DNA of 8,521 nt from Clostridiales bacterium (GCA_012513735.1 JAAZBR010000326.1:1-8521), one strand, 5' to 3'. Shown: positions 1 through 6,777, counted from the first letter of the stretch. Made by a program: numbers and translations. The notes: generated by a model from the letters alone, not told the origin.

Positions 1-162
1 GCCCGCGCCCGTATCCTGTCCGGCGAGTGGGATGTGTTTACCGGCCCTCTCTTCAACAGTGCGGGTGAGCAAGTGCTGGCCGATAACCAGAGGATGACCG
101 ATGGGGAAATCACCGGCGACCTGATGAAGGGCCTGCTGCTCAAGGGCATCGAGGTCAAGTAA
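1..162 (+). CDS. BMP-family ABC transporter substrate-binding protein, C-terminal fragment (5' end outside window)
   Basis: The reading frame is open from base 1 and ends with TAA at 160-162, giving the last 53 residues. The segment SGEWDVFTGPLFNS followed by a MTDGEI-type stretch matches the C-terminal end of the Med/PnrA/BMP family (typically GkwDvFtGPl, then a MTDeeI motif). In this family the protein is a lipoprotein or periplasm-type binding protein that captures nucleosides outside the membrane and delivers them to the ABC permeases. The next genes are exactly the ATPase and two permeases of that transporter class, which supports the call. Signal peptide and lipobox cannot be checked because they lie upstream of the window. 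A hairpin follows 16 bases after the stop, so this gene probably yields its own abundant transcript plus some read-through into the transporter genes. Family is well supported; substrate is inferred. Confidence 0.85.
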   Translation, partial: ARARILSGEWDVFTGPLFNSAGEQVLADNQRMTDGEITGDLMKGLLLKGIEVK

Positions 163-178
163 CGATACGCCATCTCAG

Positions 179-221
179 GGGCTGTCGCATCAGTGTGTCT
201 GGGCGGCAGCCCTTTCCTTTT
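179..221 (+). terminator. Rho-independent terminator or attenuator after the binding-protein gene
   Basis: GGGCTGTCGC (179-188) pairs with GCGGCAGCCC (203-212) as an unbroken 10-bp stem with one G-U pair and a 14-base loop, and is followed by the T-rich run TTTCCTTTT (213-221). The one non-Watson-Crick position (T185/G206) is G-U in plus-strand RNA but A/C in minus-strand RNA, so the structure favours the plus strand. The T run is interrupted by two C's, so termination may be partial. That would give more binding protein than membrane components, a common arrangement in ABC import operons. Confidence 0.7.
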
Positions 222-226
222 ACAGC

Positions 227-255
227 TTGCATTTCTGTGCCCGCTTGGGCATAAT
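227..255 (+). promoter_or_regulatory. Candidate sigma-70-type promoter for the ATPase-permease-kinase operon
   Basis: TTGCAT (227-232) and CATAAT (250-255) are separated by 17 bases. The -10 box matches TATAAT at five of six positions; the -35 box matches only the TTG part of TTGACA. The site sits just after the terminator T run and about 60 bases before the ATPase start, the right place to restart transcription. No purine-riboswitch-like fold was recognised in the leader. Confidence 0.4.
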
Positions 256-314
256 CAAACCGCCTGACACCTTCTGTCAGCCCCTGTCATCACCTGCCTA
301 CGAAAGGATGCTGC

Positions 315-1820
315 ATGACTGATACCCCTCTAGCCATCTCCCTGCGCGGGCTCACCAAGACCTTTGGAAAAGTCGTGGCCAACGACCATATCGATCTGGA
401 TGTCCGGACCGGAGAGATCCTGGCCCTACTGGGTGAAAACGGTTCGGGCAAGACCACGCTGATGAACATGCTGTCGGGCACTTATCAGCCTGATGAAGGT
501 AGCATCTGGATTCGAGGCCGTCGGGTAAACATCCGCTCTCCCAGGGAGGCCATAGACCTGGGAATCGGCATGATCCATCAGCACTTTAAGCTGGTGGATG
601 TGTTCACCGCCAGGGAAAACATTTTGCTGGGGCAGAAAGGGCGCAGCGCTGCGCCGGACGAGATTGTGGGACGGCTCCAGCTGTCCATTGATCTTAACAA
701 AAAAGTCTACAATATGTCGGTGTCCGAAAAACAGACTGTAGAGATCATCAAGGTGATCAGCCGGGGAGCGGATATCCTGATTCTGGATGAGCCCACCGCT
801 GTGCTGACACCCCAGGAAATTGACGCCCTGTTTGACTTGCTGCGGCTAATGAAGCAGGAAGGAAAGGCCATCGTGATCATCACCCACAAACTGGAGGAGG
901 TTATGGCCATTTCCGACCGAGTGGCCGTGCTGCACCGGGGCCGCAACGTGGGCAGCGTGCAGACAGCCGATGCCGACCGCTTTTTACTGACCGAGATGAT
1001 GGTAGGTCGCCAGGTGGGTCTCTCCATTCAGCGGGCCCCCATGCAAGCGGGTAATACAATTCTGGATATCCATCAGCTCAAGGTATTGGGGCCGGAGGGC
1101 CAGCCTGAGCTGCAAAAGGTCAGCTTCACCCTGCGCGCAGGCGAAATACTGGGCGTGGCGGGGGTAGCGGGCTCCGGGCAGAGGGCACTATGCGAGTCCA
1201 TTGCAGGTCTGCAGGAGATTGCGGGCGGCAGCATTCTGCTGGATGGCAAGCGGATTGACGGGCTGAGCCCCCGGGAGATCATCAAGCGCGGCATCTCCAT
1301 GGCCTTTATACCCGAGGACCGCCTGGGCATGGGCTTGGTGGGCAGCATGGACATCCCCGACAATCTGCTGCTCAAAACCTACCGCGACCAGCCGGGCGTG
1401 CTGCTCAGGCGCAAGGCCGCCCGGGAGGAGGCACAGGAGATGATCGACCGCCTGGACATCGCCACACCGGGTCTGTCCACGCCGGTGCGCAAGTTGTCCG
1501 GTGGCAATGTGCAAAAGGTGCTGCTAGGGCGGGAGATCAACCTGAGCCCCCGGGTGTTGATCACCGCCTATCCGGTGCGAGGGCTGGACATCGGCGCCAG
1601 CATGACCATTTACGATATGCTGAACGAACAGAAACAGAAAGGTGTGGGTGTGCTGTTCATTGGCGAGGACCTGGATGTGTTGCTCAGCCTATGCGATCGC
1701 ATTGTGGTGCTCTCTGGCGGCAAGGTAACCGCCATTGTAGACAGCAAGTTCGCCACCAAGGCGCTGCTGGGCATGAAAATGACCGGCCTGGCCACCGACA
1801 AGGAGGATGCCTATGCCTGA
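315..1820 (+). CDS. Double-domain ABC transporter ATPase of a BMP-type nucleoside importer
   Basis: This 501-residue protein carries two ABC domains in one chain, the usual size and layout for the energy-coupling subunit of BMP-type nucleoside importers (NupO/YufO-like) and related CUT2 sugar importers. Domain 1 has Walker A GENGSGKT at residues 40-47, Q-loop Q89, Walker B ILILDEP ending in E159-P160, and H-loop H191. Its signature is degenerate (SVSEKQ, about 135-140). Domain 2 has a lysine-less Walker A-like loop GVAGSGQ (about 283-289), a good signature LSGGNVQ (394-400), and a Walker B segment LITAYP in which the acidic residues are gone. Thus one composite site (Walker A/B of domain 1 with the signature of domain 2) looks competent. 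The start is ATG at 315, six bases after AAAGGA. The 3' end overlaps the next gene by 8 bases. It acts at the cytoplasmic face of the membrane with the two permeases downstream. Nucleoside specificity is inferred from family and neighbours. Confidence 0.93.
   Translation: MTDTPLAISLRGLTKTFGKVVANDHIDLDVRTGEILALLGENGSGKTTLMNMLSGTYQPDEGSIWIRGRRVNIRSPREAIDLGIGMIHQHFKLVDVFTARENILLGQKGRSAAPDEIVGRLQLSIDLNKKVYNMSVSEKQTVEIIKVISRGADILILDEPTAVLTPQEIDALFDLLRLMKQEGKAIVIITHKLEEVMAISDRVAVLHRGRNVGSVQTADADRFLLTEMMVGRQVGLSIQRAPMQAGNTILDIHQLKVLGPEGQPELQKVSFTLRAGEILGVAGVAGSGQRALCESIAGLQEIAGGSILLDGKRIDGLSPREIIKRGISMAFIPEDRLGMGLVGSMDIPDNLLLKTYRDQPGVLLRRKAAREEAQEMIDRLDIATPGLSTPVRKLSGGNVQKVLLGREINLSPRVLITAYPVRGLDIGASMTIYDMLNEQKQKGVGVLFIGEDLDVLLSLCDRIVVLSGGKVTAIVDSKFATKALLGMKMTGLATDKEDAYA
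1800..1806 (+). promoter_or_regulatory. Ribosome binding site fixing the first permease start
   Basis: AAGGAGG lies inside the 3' end of the ATPase gene. It abuts an ATG at 1807 with no spacer but stands six bases before a second in-frame ATG at 1813, so the second is the likely start. Initiation here is expected to be coupled to translation of the ATPase gene, whose stop is at 1818-1820. Confidence 0.75.
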
Positions 1821-2907
1821 CAAACGGATGCATGGCGGCTTCCATGTGGTGCAGCGGGGCGAATTGCCCCAGCTCAAAACCTGGTTATATCGCCTGCTGG
1901 CGGTGTTGGGTGCCCTAACAACGGGCGGCCTGTTCCTGCTGATGCTTGGCTTTTCCCCTTTCAGCGTCTACGGCACCATGCTACGAGGCTCCCTGGGCAG
2001 CGCCGGCATGCAGAAGGAAACCATCAAGTTGATGATCCCCCTGTGCCTGACTACACTAGGCGTGGCGCTGGCCTTCAAAATGCGCTTCTGGAACATCGGC
2101 GGCGAAGGGCAGATATCAGCCGGCGCCATTGCCGCCAGCTATTTTGCCTATTTTCACAGCGACTGGCCCAGTTGGCTGCTGCTGACCGTCATGGCGCTGG
2201 CCGCCATCCTGGCGGGCGGGCTGTGGGGGCTGATCCCCGCGTGGTTCAAAACCCGCTTTGGCACCAATGAGACGCTGTTTACCCTGATGCTCAACTATAT
2301 CGTGCTGTATCTCATCACCTACCTCAGGGAGGGGCCCTGGCGCAACCCGGAGGGCGGCTTTGCCATGACCCCCCGCTTTCCCAAGCAAGCCCGTCTGCCC
2401 GAGGTCATGTTCCCCGGCGTGGGCAATATCCACATCGGCTGGATTGTGATGTTTGTGGCCGTGGCGGCCATGTTTGTGTACCTGCGCCACACCAAGCAGG
2501 GCTATGAGCTGACTGTGGTGGGCGAGAATGAGCGCACCGCCCGGTATGCCGGCATGCCGGTGGGCCGCATTGTGATGCGCACTATGTTTATCAGTGCCGG
2601 CCTCTGCGGGCTGGTGGGCATGATGCAGGTGTCGGGCCCCGACCGCCAACTGACAGACGCGGTGGCCAACGGGCGCGGGTTTGAAGCGGTATCTGTCGCC
2701 TGGCTGTCGCGGCTTTCTCCCATCGGCATCATGGTAGTCAGCTTTCTGTTCAGCGTCTTGGAAAAGGGTTGCAGCATGATGCAGACGGAGTTCCGCATCC
2801 CGGCTTCCATGTCCGATATCCTCCAGAGCATCATCCTGTTTTTCGTGCTGGGCAGTGAGTTTTTCATCCAGTACCGCATCGTGCGCAGGAAGGAGGCCCG
2901 CCTGTGA
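1813..2907 (+). CDS. ABC transporter permease, BPD_transp_2 family (BMP-type importer, first permease)
   Basis: The 364-residue protein is strongly hydrophobic, with several membrane helices visible (for example about 27-46, 74-89, 120-142, 155-171, 208-224, 256-272, 303-317 and 336-352). It carries the family motif NIGGEGQ at 94-100, and a polar loop VGENERTARYAGM at 236-248 of the type that contacts the ATPase. These place it in the branched-chain-amino-acid/ribose/nucleoside permease family (PF02653), as a YufP/NupP-like partner. The start chosen is the second ATG, because the upstream ATG at 1807 directly touches the ribosome binding site. The gene overlaps the ATPase gene by 8 bases and its stop overlaps the next start by 4 bases. 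With the second permease it should form the heterodimeric channel. Family confident; nucleoside cargo inferred. Confidence 0.92.
   Translation: MPDKRMHGGFHVVQRGELPQLKTWLYRLLAVLGALTTGGLFLLMLGFSPFSVYGTMLRGSLGSAGMQKETIKLMIPLCLTTLGVALAFKMRFWNIGGEGQISAGAIAASYFAYFHSDWPSWLLLTVMALAAILAGGLWGLIPAWFKTRFGTNETLFTLMLNYIVLYLITYLREGPWRNPEGGFAMTPRFPKQARLPEVMFPGVGNIHIGWIVMFVAVAAMFVYLRHTKQGYELTVVGENERTARYAGMPVGRIVMRTMFISAGLCGLVGMMQVSGPDRQLTDAVANGRGFEAVSVAWLSRLSPIGIMVVSFLFSVLEKGCSMMQTEFRIPASMSDILQSIILFFVLGSEFFIQYRIVRRKEARL
2890..2896 (+). promoter_or_regulatory. Ribosome binding site supporting a GTG start
   Basis: AAGGAGG stands seven bases before the GTG at 2904-2906. No ATG lies at a suitable distance, so it supports GTG as the start of the second permease, whose start codon overlaps the preceding TGA stop (GTGA). 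Confidence 0.7.
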
Positions 2908-3869
2908 CCTTTGCCGATCAACTGATCGCGTTTCTGTACGCAGCCGTGCTGGCCAGTGTGCCGCTACTGTATGGCACGCTGGGCGAGATCCTGATTGAGA
3001 AATCCGGCAACCTGAACCTGGGCGTGGAGGGTATGATGTATCTGGGCGCCATCACGGGATTTCTGGCCAGCTATCTGTTTGGCAGCCCGCTGATAGCCCT
3101 TGCCTTTTCCTTCCTGGCAGGTATGGCGGGCGCCGCCATCTATGCCTTCATCACGGTGACGCTGAAGGCCAACCAGAACGTGACCGGGCTGACACTGACA
3201 ATGTTTGGCACGGGAGTGGCCAACTTCGTGGGCGAGGTGCTGAAATCCACTGCCCCTGCCGGCGCCGTTTTTATGAATGAAGCGGTCAAGGCCTGGCTGC
3301 TGCCCCTGAACCTGGGTCCCCTCACCCAGCTTCCTGTAGTGGGCAAGCTGCTGTTCAACCACTCCATCCTCACCTACCTGGCGATTGTTACCGCCGTAAC
3401 ACTGCACCTGTACTTAAACCACAGCAGCCTGGGTCTCAACCTGCGTGCCGTAGGCGAAAACCCTGCCGCCGCTGACGCCATGGGGGTAAACGTCAGCCGC
3501 TACAAGTATATTCACATCTTGCTGGGAGGCGGCATCTGCGGGCTAGGGGGCGCGTACATCTCGCTGGTCACGGCGCTGGGCAACTGGCAGCCCGACATCG
3601 TGGGCGGTCAGGGATGGATTGCCATGGCGCTGGTCATCTTTTCAAGCTGGAGCCCGCTGCGGGCCATCCTGGGGGCGCTGGTGTTCGGCACGCTCAACGT
3701 GTTACACCTGTATGTGCCCCGCGATGTGGTCAATATCCCGGGTGCCTTCTACTCCATGCTGCCCTTTGTGGTGACAGCGCTGGTGCTGATCTTCTCCAGC
3801 ATCCGCATGAAGCGGGAGCATCAGCAGCCCGCCGGTTGCGGCGTGAACTACTTCCGCGAGGAGCGGTGA
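2904..3869 (+). CDS. ABC transporter permease, BPD_transp_2 family (BMP-type importer, second permease)
   Basis: This 321-residue integral membrane protein is the second channel subunit (YufQ/NupQ-like). It has many hydrophobic spans (about 8-25, 42-60, 62-86, 94-112, 155-172, 203-224, 236-262, 280-300). The family motif NLGVEGMMYLGA is at 38-49, directly equivalent to NIGGEGQ of its partner, and the ATPase-facing loop VGENPAAADAMGV is at 183-195. GQGWIAMALVIF at 235-246 is also typical of the family. Length fits the usual 300-320 residues. It starts with GTG in a GTGA overlap with the first permease, and its TGA at 3867-3869 shares one base with the kinase ATG, so synthesis of the two permeases and the kinase is probably coupled. 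The hydrophilic tail after residue 301 is presumably cytoplasmic. Confidence 0.92.
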   Translation: MTFADQLIAFLYAAVLASVPLLYGTLGEILIEKSGNLNLGVEGMMYLGAITGFLASYLFGSPLIALAFSFLAGMAGAAIYAFITVTLKANQNVTGLTLTMFGTGVANFVGEVLKSTAPAGAVFMNEAVKAWLLPLNLGPLTQLPVVGKLLFNHSILTYLAIVTAVTLHLYLNHSSLGLNLRAVGENPAAADAMGVNVSRYKYIHILLGGGICGLGGAYISLVTALGNWQPDIVGGQGWIAMALVIFSSWSPLRAILGALVFGTLNVLHLYVPRDVVNIPGAFYSMLPFVVTALVLIFSSIRMKREHQQPAGCGVNYFREER

Positions 3870-4417
3870 TGGAGCTGCTGCAGGCGCTGGAAGCGCTGCT
3901 GGCCCTTAAGCCGGTGTTGCTGGCCATCGTCGACGGTCCCTGCGGAGCAGGCAAAAGCACCCTAGCAGGGCGCCTCCATGAGATATTTCCAGACAGCGCC
4001 CTCTATCGCATGGATGACTTTTTCCTGCAGCCCGCGATGCGCACGGAAGAGCGGCTGGCAACCCCTGGAGGCAATGTGGATCATGAGCGGTTTTTGCAGC
4101 AGGTGCTGCTGCCGCTGGAAAAGCGCGTCCCCTTTGCCTACATGCGTTACGACTGCCAGAGGGATACGCTGACCCCCGTGGCCGCCACGCCCCGGGCCCT
4201 GGCCATCATTGAAGGCTGCTACAGCCTGCACCCCGCCCTGCGCGACCACTACGACCTGAAGGTCTTCCTGGACATCGACAGCGAAACCCAGGCCAAGCGC
4301 ATTGTGGCCCGATCCCCTGAGCGGCTGGCGGAGCGGTTTTTCCGCGAATGGATCCCCATGGAGAATCTGTACTTCGCTTCCTGCGGCGTGCGGGAAGCCG
4401 GCGATATCGTTATGTAG
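3869..4417 (+). CDS. Uridine-kinase-like P-loop kinase
   Basis: The 182-residue protein has a Walker A motif GPCGAGKST at 23-31, the MDDFF motif at 48-52 followed by a PGGNVDHERF stretch (66-75), an IEGCYSLHP segment at 114-122, and a FLDID strand at 133-137. An arginine-rich lid follows (RIVARSPERLAERF) and then WIPMENLYF. This matches the uridine-kinase/phosphoribulokinase-like family found in Firmicutes, shorter than classical Udk (about 210 residues). Expected reaction: NTP-dependent phosphorylation of a nucleoside or similar small alcohol in the cytoplasm. The start is ATG at 3869 in a TGATG junction with the second permease. The same frame stays open upstream to 3614, but that part lies inside the permease gene and is not coding. 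Being coupled to a nucleoside-type importer suggests metabolic trapping of imported nucleosides; the real substrate is not shown by the sequence. Confidence 0.82.
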   Translation: MELLQALEALLALKPVLLAIVDGPCGAGKSTLAGRLHEIFPDSALYRMDDFFLQPAMRTEERLATPGGNVDHERFLQQVLLPLEKRVPFAYMRYDCQRDTLTPVAATPRALAIIEGCYSLHPALRDHYDLKVFLDIDSETQAKRIVARSPERLAERFFREWIPMENLYFASCGVREAGDIVM

Positions 4418-4441
4418 AAAATACAAACCAACATTGAATAT

Positions 4442-4448
4442 GGGAGGG
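4442..4448 (+). promoter_or_regulatory. Ribosome binding site of the YARHG-domain gene
   Basis: GGGAGGG stands four bases before the ATG at 4453. The 35-base gap between kinase stop and this start is AT-richer than the surrounding genes. I see no convincing -35/-10 pair in it, so read-through from the operon upstream is possible. Confidence 0.6.
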
Positions 4449-4452
4449 AACC

Positions 4453-5328
4453 ATGCGAAAGGCCATCGTCATCCTGCTGCTTGCCCTGCTGGTGATGCTG
4501 ACGCCGCTTATGGCTGCTGCCAGCAATTTCTTTGTTTTTCCTGACTCCGACCGCAGATTGCTGACCAAGGAGGAAATCTGGGAATGGCAATACGATGCCC
4601 TGGGGTATGCCTTCAACGAAATTTTCGCCCGCAACGGCCGCCCCTTTGAGCGGGGTGGCAAGTACGACCTGTACTTCCGCAGCCAGACCTGGTACAAGGT
4701 GGATCCCAACTACCCGGCCGTGGGCGAAATTGCCAACAGCATTGAGTGGCAAAATGAGCACCTGATCAAAGTAGTGCGGGACGAGATGCGGGCCCTGGGC
4801 ACCAAGAACCCCGACGGCAAGGCCATCCCCATACCCTTTGATGACAAGATCTACAACCTGCTGAGCGGCTTTCAGGAGCAGTATTTCAAGCAGGACCAGA
4901 AGCTGAAGGTGTTTGATGGCCCCGGCCAGCACTACCGGTGCGGCGCCAACGGCAAGGCAGCGGTCAGCACCAACGGCCGTGTTTATGCAGCCGGATGGGA
5001 AAGCGGATGGCTGATGGTGATGTACCAGGTCAACAGCGGCGGCGTGCGGGTGGGGTTCGTTTCCCCCACCGAATTCAAGGACAAGCTGGACCATCTGCCC
5101 CAGCTCCAGTTTGCCCAGACCCCTGCCCGCACCACCCGACAGTCCCAGCTGACGGAGGACCCGGTGATGGCGCTGACCCCCATTGCCAGCCTGCCTGCAG
5201 GCACCCCGCTGATGTGGCTGAGCCGCTTCTACAGCGCCAATGCCGCCTGGGACTATGTGGAGCTGACCTACCAGGGACAGTTGATGCGTGGCTTCCTGCA
5301 GGAGGGCATTGTGGATACCGGGTACTGA
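4453..5328 (+). CDS. Secreted YARHG-domain protein with SH3-like C-terminal regions
   Basis: The 291-residue product begins with a clear signal peptide: MRK, a hydrophobic core at 4-20, and a likely signal-peptidase I site after AAA at residues 21-23. No lipobox cysteine is present. Residues about 46-84 form a YARHG domain (PF13308), with the core IFARNGRPF at 57-65 and a GGKYDLYF segment with a following WY pair. The domain is extracellular in known cases and its function is not established. Residues about 151-205 (KVFDGPGQHY, then GWESGWLMV and VGFVSPTEF) resemble a bacterial SH3-like fold. A second similar segment may span 240-288 (LPAGTPL to WDYVEL to GFLQEGIVD). It probably acts outside the membrane, perhaps in contact with the cell wall. 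It follows the transporter-kinase operon by 35 bases on the same strand, but a functional link is not evident. A strong hairpin lies 20 bases after the stop. Confidence 0.85.
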   Translation: MRKAIVILLLALLVMLTPLMAAASNFFVFPDSDRRLLTKEEIWEWQYDALGYAFNEIFARNGRPFERGGKYDLYFRSQTWYKVDPNYPAVGEIANSIEWQNEHLIKVVRDEMRALGTKNPDGKAIPIPFDDKIYNLLSGFQEQYFKQDQKLKVFDGPGQHYRCGANGKAAVSTNGRVYAAGWESGWLMVMYQVNSGGVRVGFVSPTEFKDKLDHLPQLQFAQTPARTTRQSQLTEDPVMALTPIASLPAGTPLMWLSRFYSANAAWDYVELTYQGQLMRGFLQEGIVDTGY

Positions 5329-5347
5329 TGATTGGATAATACATGAT

Positions 5348-5379
5348 CATGGGGCGGGCTCCGTAAAGCCCGCCCCATG
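5348..5379. terminator. 13-bp perfect hairpin between convergent genes, probable bidirectional terminator
   Basis: CATGGGGCGGGCT (5348-5360) and AGCCCGCCCCATG (5367-5379) form 13 unbroken base pairs around the six-base loop CCGTAA. It lies between the ends of the YARHG gene (stop 5328) and the hydrolase gene (stop 5443). The stem has no wobble position, so it is equally stable on either strand. Neither side carries a proper T run, so it is not a textbook rho-independent terminator. It could also protect 3' ends from degradation. Confidence 0.55.
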
Positions 5380-5442
5380 CGCTTGTTGAGACACCATGTT
5401 TAGCCCAGCAGTATCTTCGAATGCCCGCACACCAGATTCCCG

Positions 5443-6633
5443 TTAGGGTGCGGCTGTGGTCACAGGCTGAGGCGCAGCGCTGACCGGCGCCGGAGAAACG
5501 GTTGTCGCCGGCGCTTCAGGCAAGGCGGGCGCGCCGCCCCCAATGCCCTGCAGGTAGACGACAATCGCGGGCAAGGCCTGTTCACCATAATAGGGCTCGA
5601 AATGGGAGCCCTCCACCATCACAAACTGGTTGCTGTCATACTCCTGGGCAAGCTTTTCAGCCTGATGGCTGGGGATCATGCTGTCCTCGCTGGCAGCGAC
5701 GATCAGCGTATGAATGGGCGTCTGCCGGGCATACAGATCGCTGCGGTAGCGGTTGCGTACCAGCAGGTCATTGGGTCCAAACGGTTCGTCTCCCAGAATA
5801 GCACCCGGGGTGCCCTTGAGCATTTTGTTGGCAAAGCCGTTGACCAGGGTGGCGCCGTTGTAGAAGGGCGCCATCAGCACCAGCCCCGCCGGTTGCTTTT
5901 CGGCAGCCAGGCGGGTGGCTGTGCCGGTGCCGAGGCTCCAGGCAGCAATCACAATGCGATCAGGATCCACATCCTCCCGTGCTACTACGGCGTCCCAGGT
6001 GGCCAGCGCCATGCGGTAGATGCTTTCCTCCCCTGGCTCACCCTGACTATTGCCATAACCCGGATAGTCCATCATCAGGTAATTGTAGCCCCTGAAGGCC
6101 TGGTCGGCTCCTTTTCTTTTTGCCACGCTTGCCACGGAACTGGCCGCATACTCGGCATTGCCGCCGAAGTAGAGGATGAGGCCGGCTTTGCCGGGCGTAT
6201 TCTTCCATAGCCAGCCGCCGTACTGGGCGCCGCTTTTGTCAGTCACAGTCAGCCGCTCCAGCCCCGGGATCTGCTGATTTTTCGCCGTCTGTCCGGCATC
6301 CTCCGGCCGCGGGTAATACATCATGCGACCCTGCAAATCCCACAGAATGCCGGAGCCGAAGACAGTAACCACGGCCACAATAATCAGCAGCCACCGCAGC
6401 AAGTTCTTGATGCCTTTGAGCGGCCTGTTGGCAGGAAACAGCAACAGCACAAAAACTGCCAGCGCGGCGATGATCGCCACGATATAGAAGGAGCCGGTCA
6501 GGGCAGAGCCCCGTTCCATGGCGTTTCTGTAAAAATAGTCGATACCGTACAGCAGCGAGCCGCTGAGCAGCGCTGCAAACAGCAGCGAGCCCAACGTGCG
6601 GTGGACGGACAATCCCTTGCGTCGTTCTCTCAT
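5443..6633 (-). CDS. Membrane-anchored alpha/beta hydrolase (serine hydrolase fold)
   Basis: The 396-residue protein has three N-terminal hydrophobic segments (about 14-33, 48-67, 79-97) and then an alpha/beta hydrolase domain of the kind often annotated as BEM46/YfhR-like or serine aminopeptidase S33. Visible landmarks are the oxyanion-side strand LILYFGGNAE (152-161), MDYPGYGNSQG (188-198), and the nucleophile elbow AWSLGTG with S233. The elbow has Ala in place of the first Gly of GxSxG. D317 in ASEDSMIP and H344 in EGSHFEPYYG complete the likely triad. Residues 366-396 form an Ala/Pro/Thr/Val-rich, low-complexity tail. The substrate (ester, peptide or lipid) cannot be read from the sequence. 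The start is ATG with AAAGGA (6640-6645) six bases upstream. It is monocistronic and convergent with the YARHG gene. Which face of the membrane holds the catalytic domain is unsure; three helices would put the two ends on opposite sides. Confidence 0.85.
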   Translation of the reverse strand: MRERRKGLSVHRTLGSLLFAALLSGSLLYGIDYFYRNAMERGSALTGSFYIVAIIAALAVFVLLLFPANRPLKGIKNLLRWLLIIVAVVTVFGSGILWDLQGRMMYYPRPEDAGQTAKNQQIPGLERLTVTDKSGAQYGGWLWKNTPGKAGLILYFGGNAEYAASSVASVAKRKGADQAFRGYNYLMMDYPGYGNSQGEPGEESIYRMALATWDAVVAREDVDPDRIVIAAWSLGTGTATRLAAEKQPAGLVLMAPFYNGATLVNGFANKMLKGTPGAILGDEPFGPNDLLVRNRYRSDLYARQTPIHTLIVAASEDSMIPSHQAEKLAQEYDSNQFVMVEGSHFEPYYGEQALPAIVVYLQGIGGGAPALPEAPATTVSPAPVSAAPQPVTTAAP

Positions 6634-6684
6634 GTTGCGTCCTTTCTTGGTCCCCTGTTCCGGGCCAGGAGATGGTTCACAAAT

Positions 6685-6714
6685 AGTATACCCTGTCTAC
6701 TAATCTTTTGCCCA
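6685..6714 (-). promoter_or_regulatory. Candidate promoter for the hydrolase gene
   Basis: Read on the minus strand, TGGGCA (6714-6709) and TATACT (6690-6685) are 18 bases apart. They match TTGACA at four of six and TATAAT at five of six positions. This places the transcription start about 45 bases before the hydrolase ATG. The region is locally AT-rich against a GC-rich background and lies after the terminator of the upstream operon. Confidence 0.4.
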
Positions 6715-6731
6715 CGCTTCTCAACAAAGTA

Positions 6732-6755
6732 GGCGCCCGCAGCCTTGCGGACGCC
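6732..6755 (-). terminator. Terminator of the NifU-like/GGGtGRT operon
   Basis: On the minus strand GGCGTCCGCA and TGCGGGCGCC form a 10-bp stem with a four-base loop (AGGC), starting 22 bases after the GGGtGRT stop, followed by the T-leaning sequence TACTTTGTTG. The one imperfect position is G-U in minus-strand RNA but C/A in plus-strand RNA. The hairpin is therefore built for minus-strand transcripts. Confidence 0.65.
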
Positions 6756-6777
6756 CGGAAATTGTAGTTTCGGCGAA

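Noticed and set aside
222..314. Purine-type riboswitch before the transporter operon
   Set aside because: The leader is short (about 50 bases after the candidate promoter), and I could not find the paired stems and conserved core expected of a purine riboswitch.
1807..1812. Upstream ATG as the first permease start
   Set aside because: It directly adjoins the AAGGAGG site with no spacer; the ATG at 1813 has six bases of spacing.
2116..2649. A 177-codon minus-strand open frame
   Set aside because: It is antisense to the first permease, His/Gly-rich and without a recognisable motif.
3614..3868. N-terminal extension of the kinase frame by 85 codons
   Set aside because: The stretch lies inside the second permease gene in another frame. 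Its product is low-complexity, and the family starts close to the P-loop, which fits the ATG at 3869.
4249..5094. A 281-codon minus-strand open frame
   Set aside because: It is antisense to the kinase and YARHG genes and shows no domain; the plus-strand genes have signal peptide, motifs and ribosome binding sites.
5602..6210. A 202-codon plus-strand open frame
   Set aside because: It is antisense to the alpha/beta hydrolase, which has a complete catalytic triad and a good ribosome binding site.
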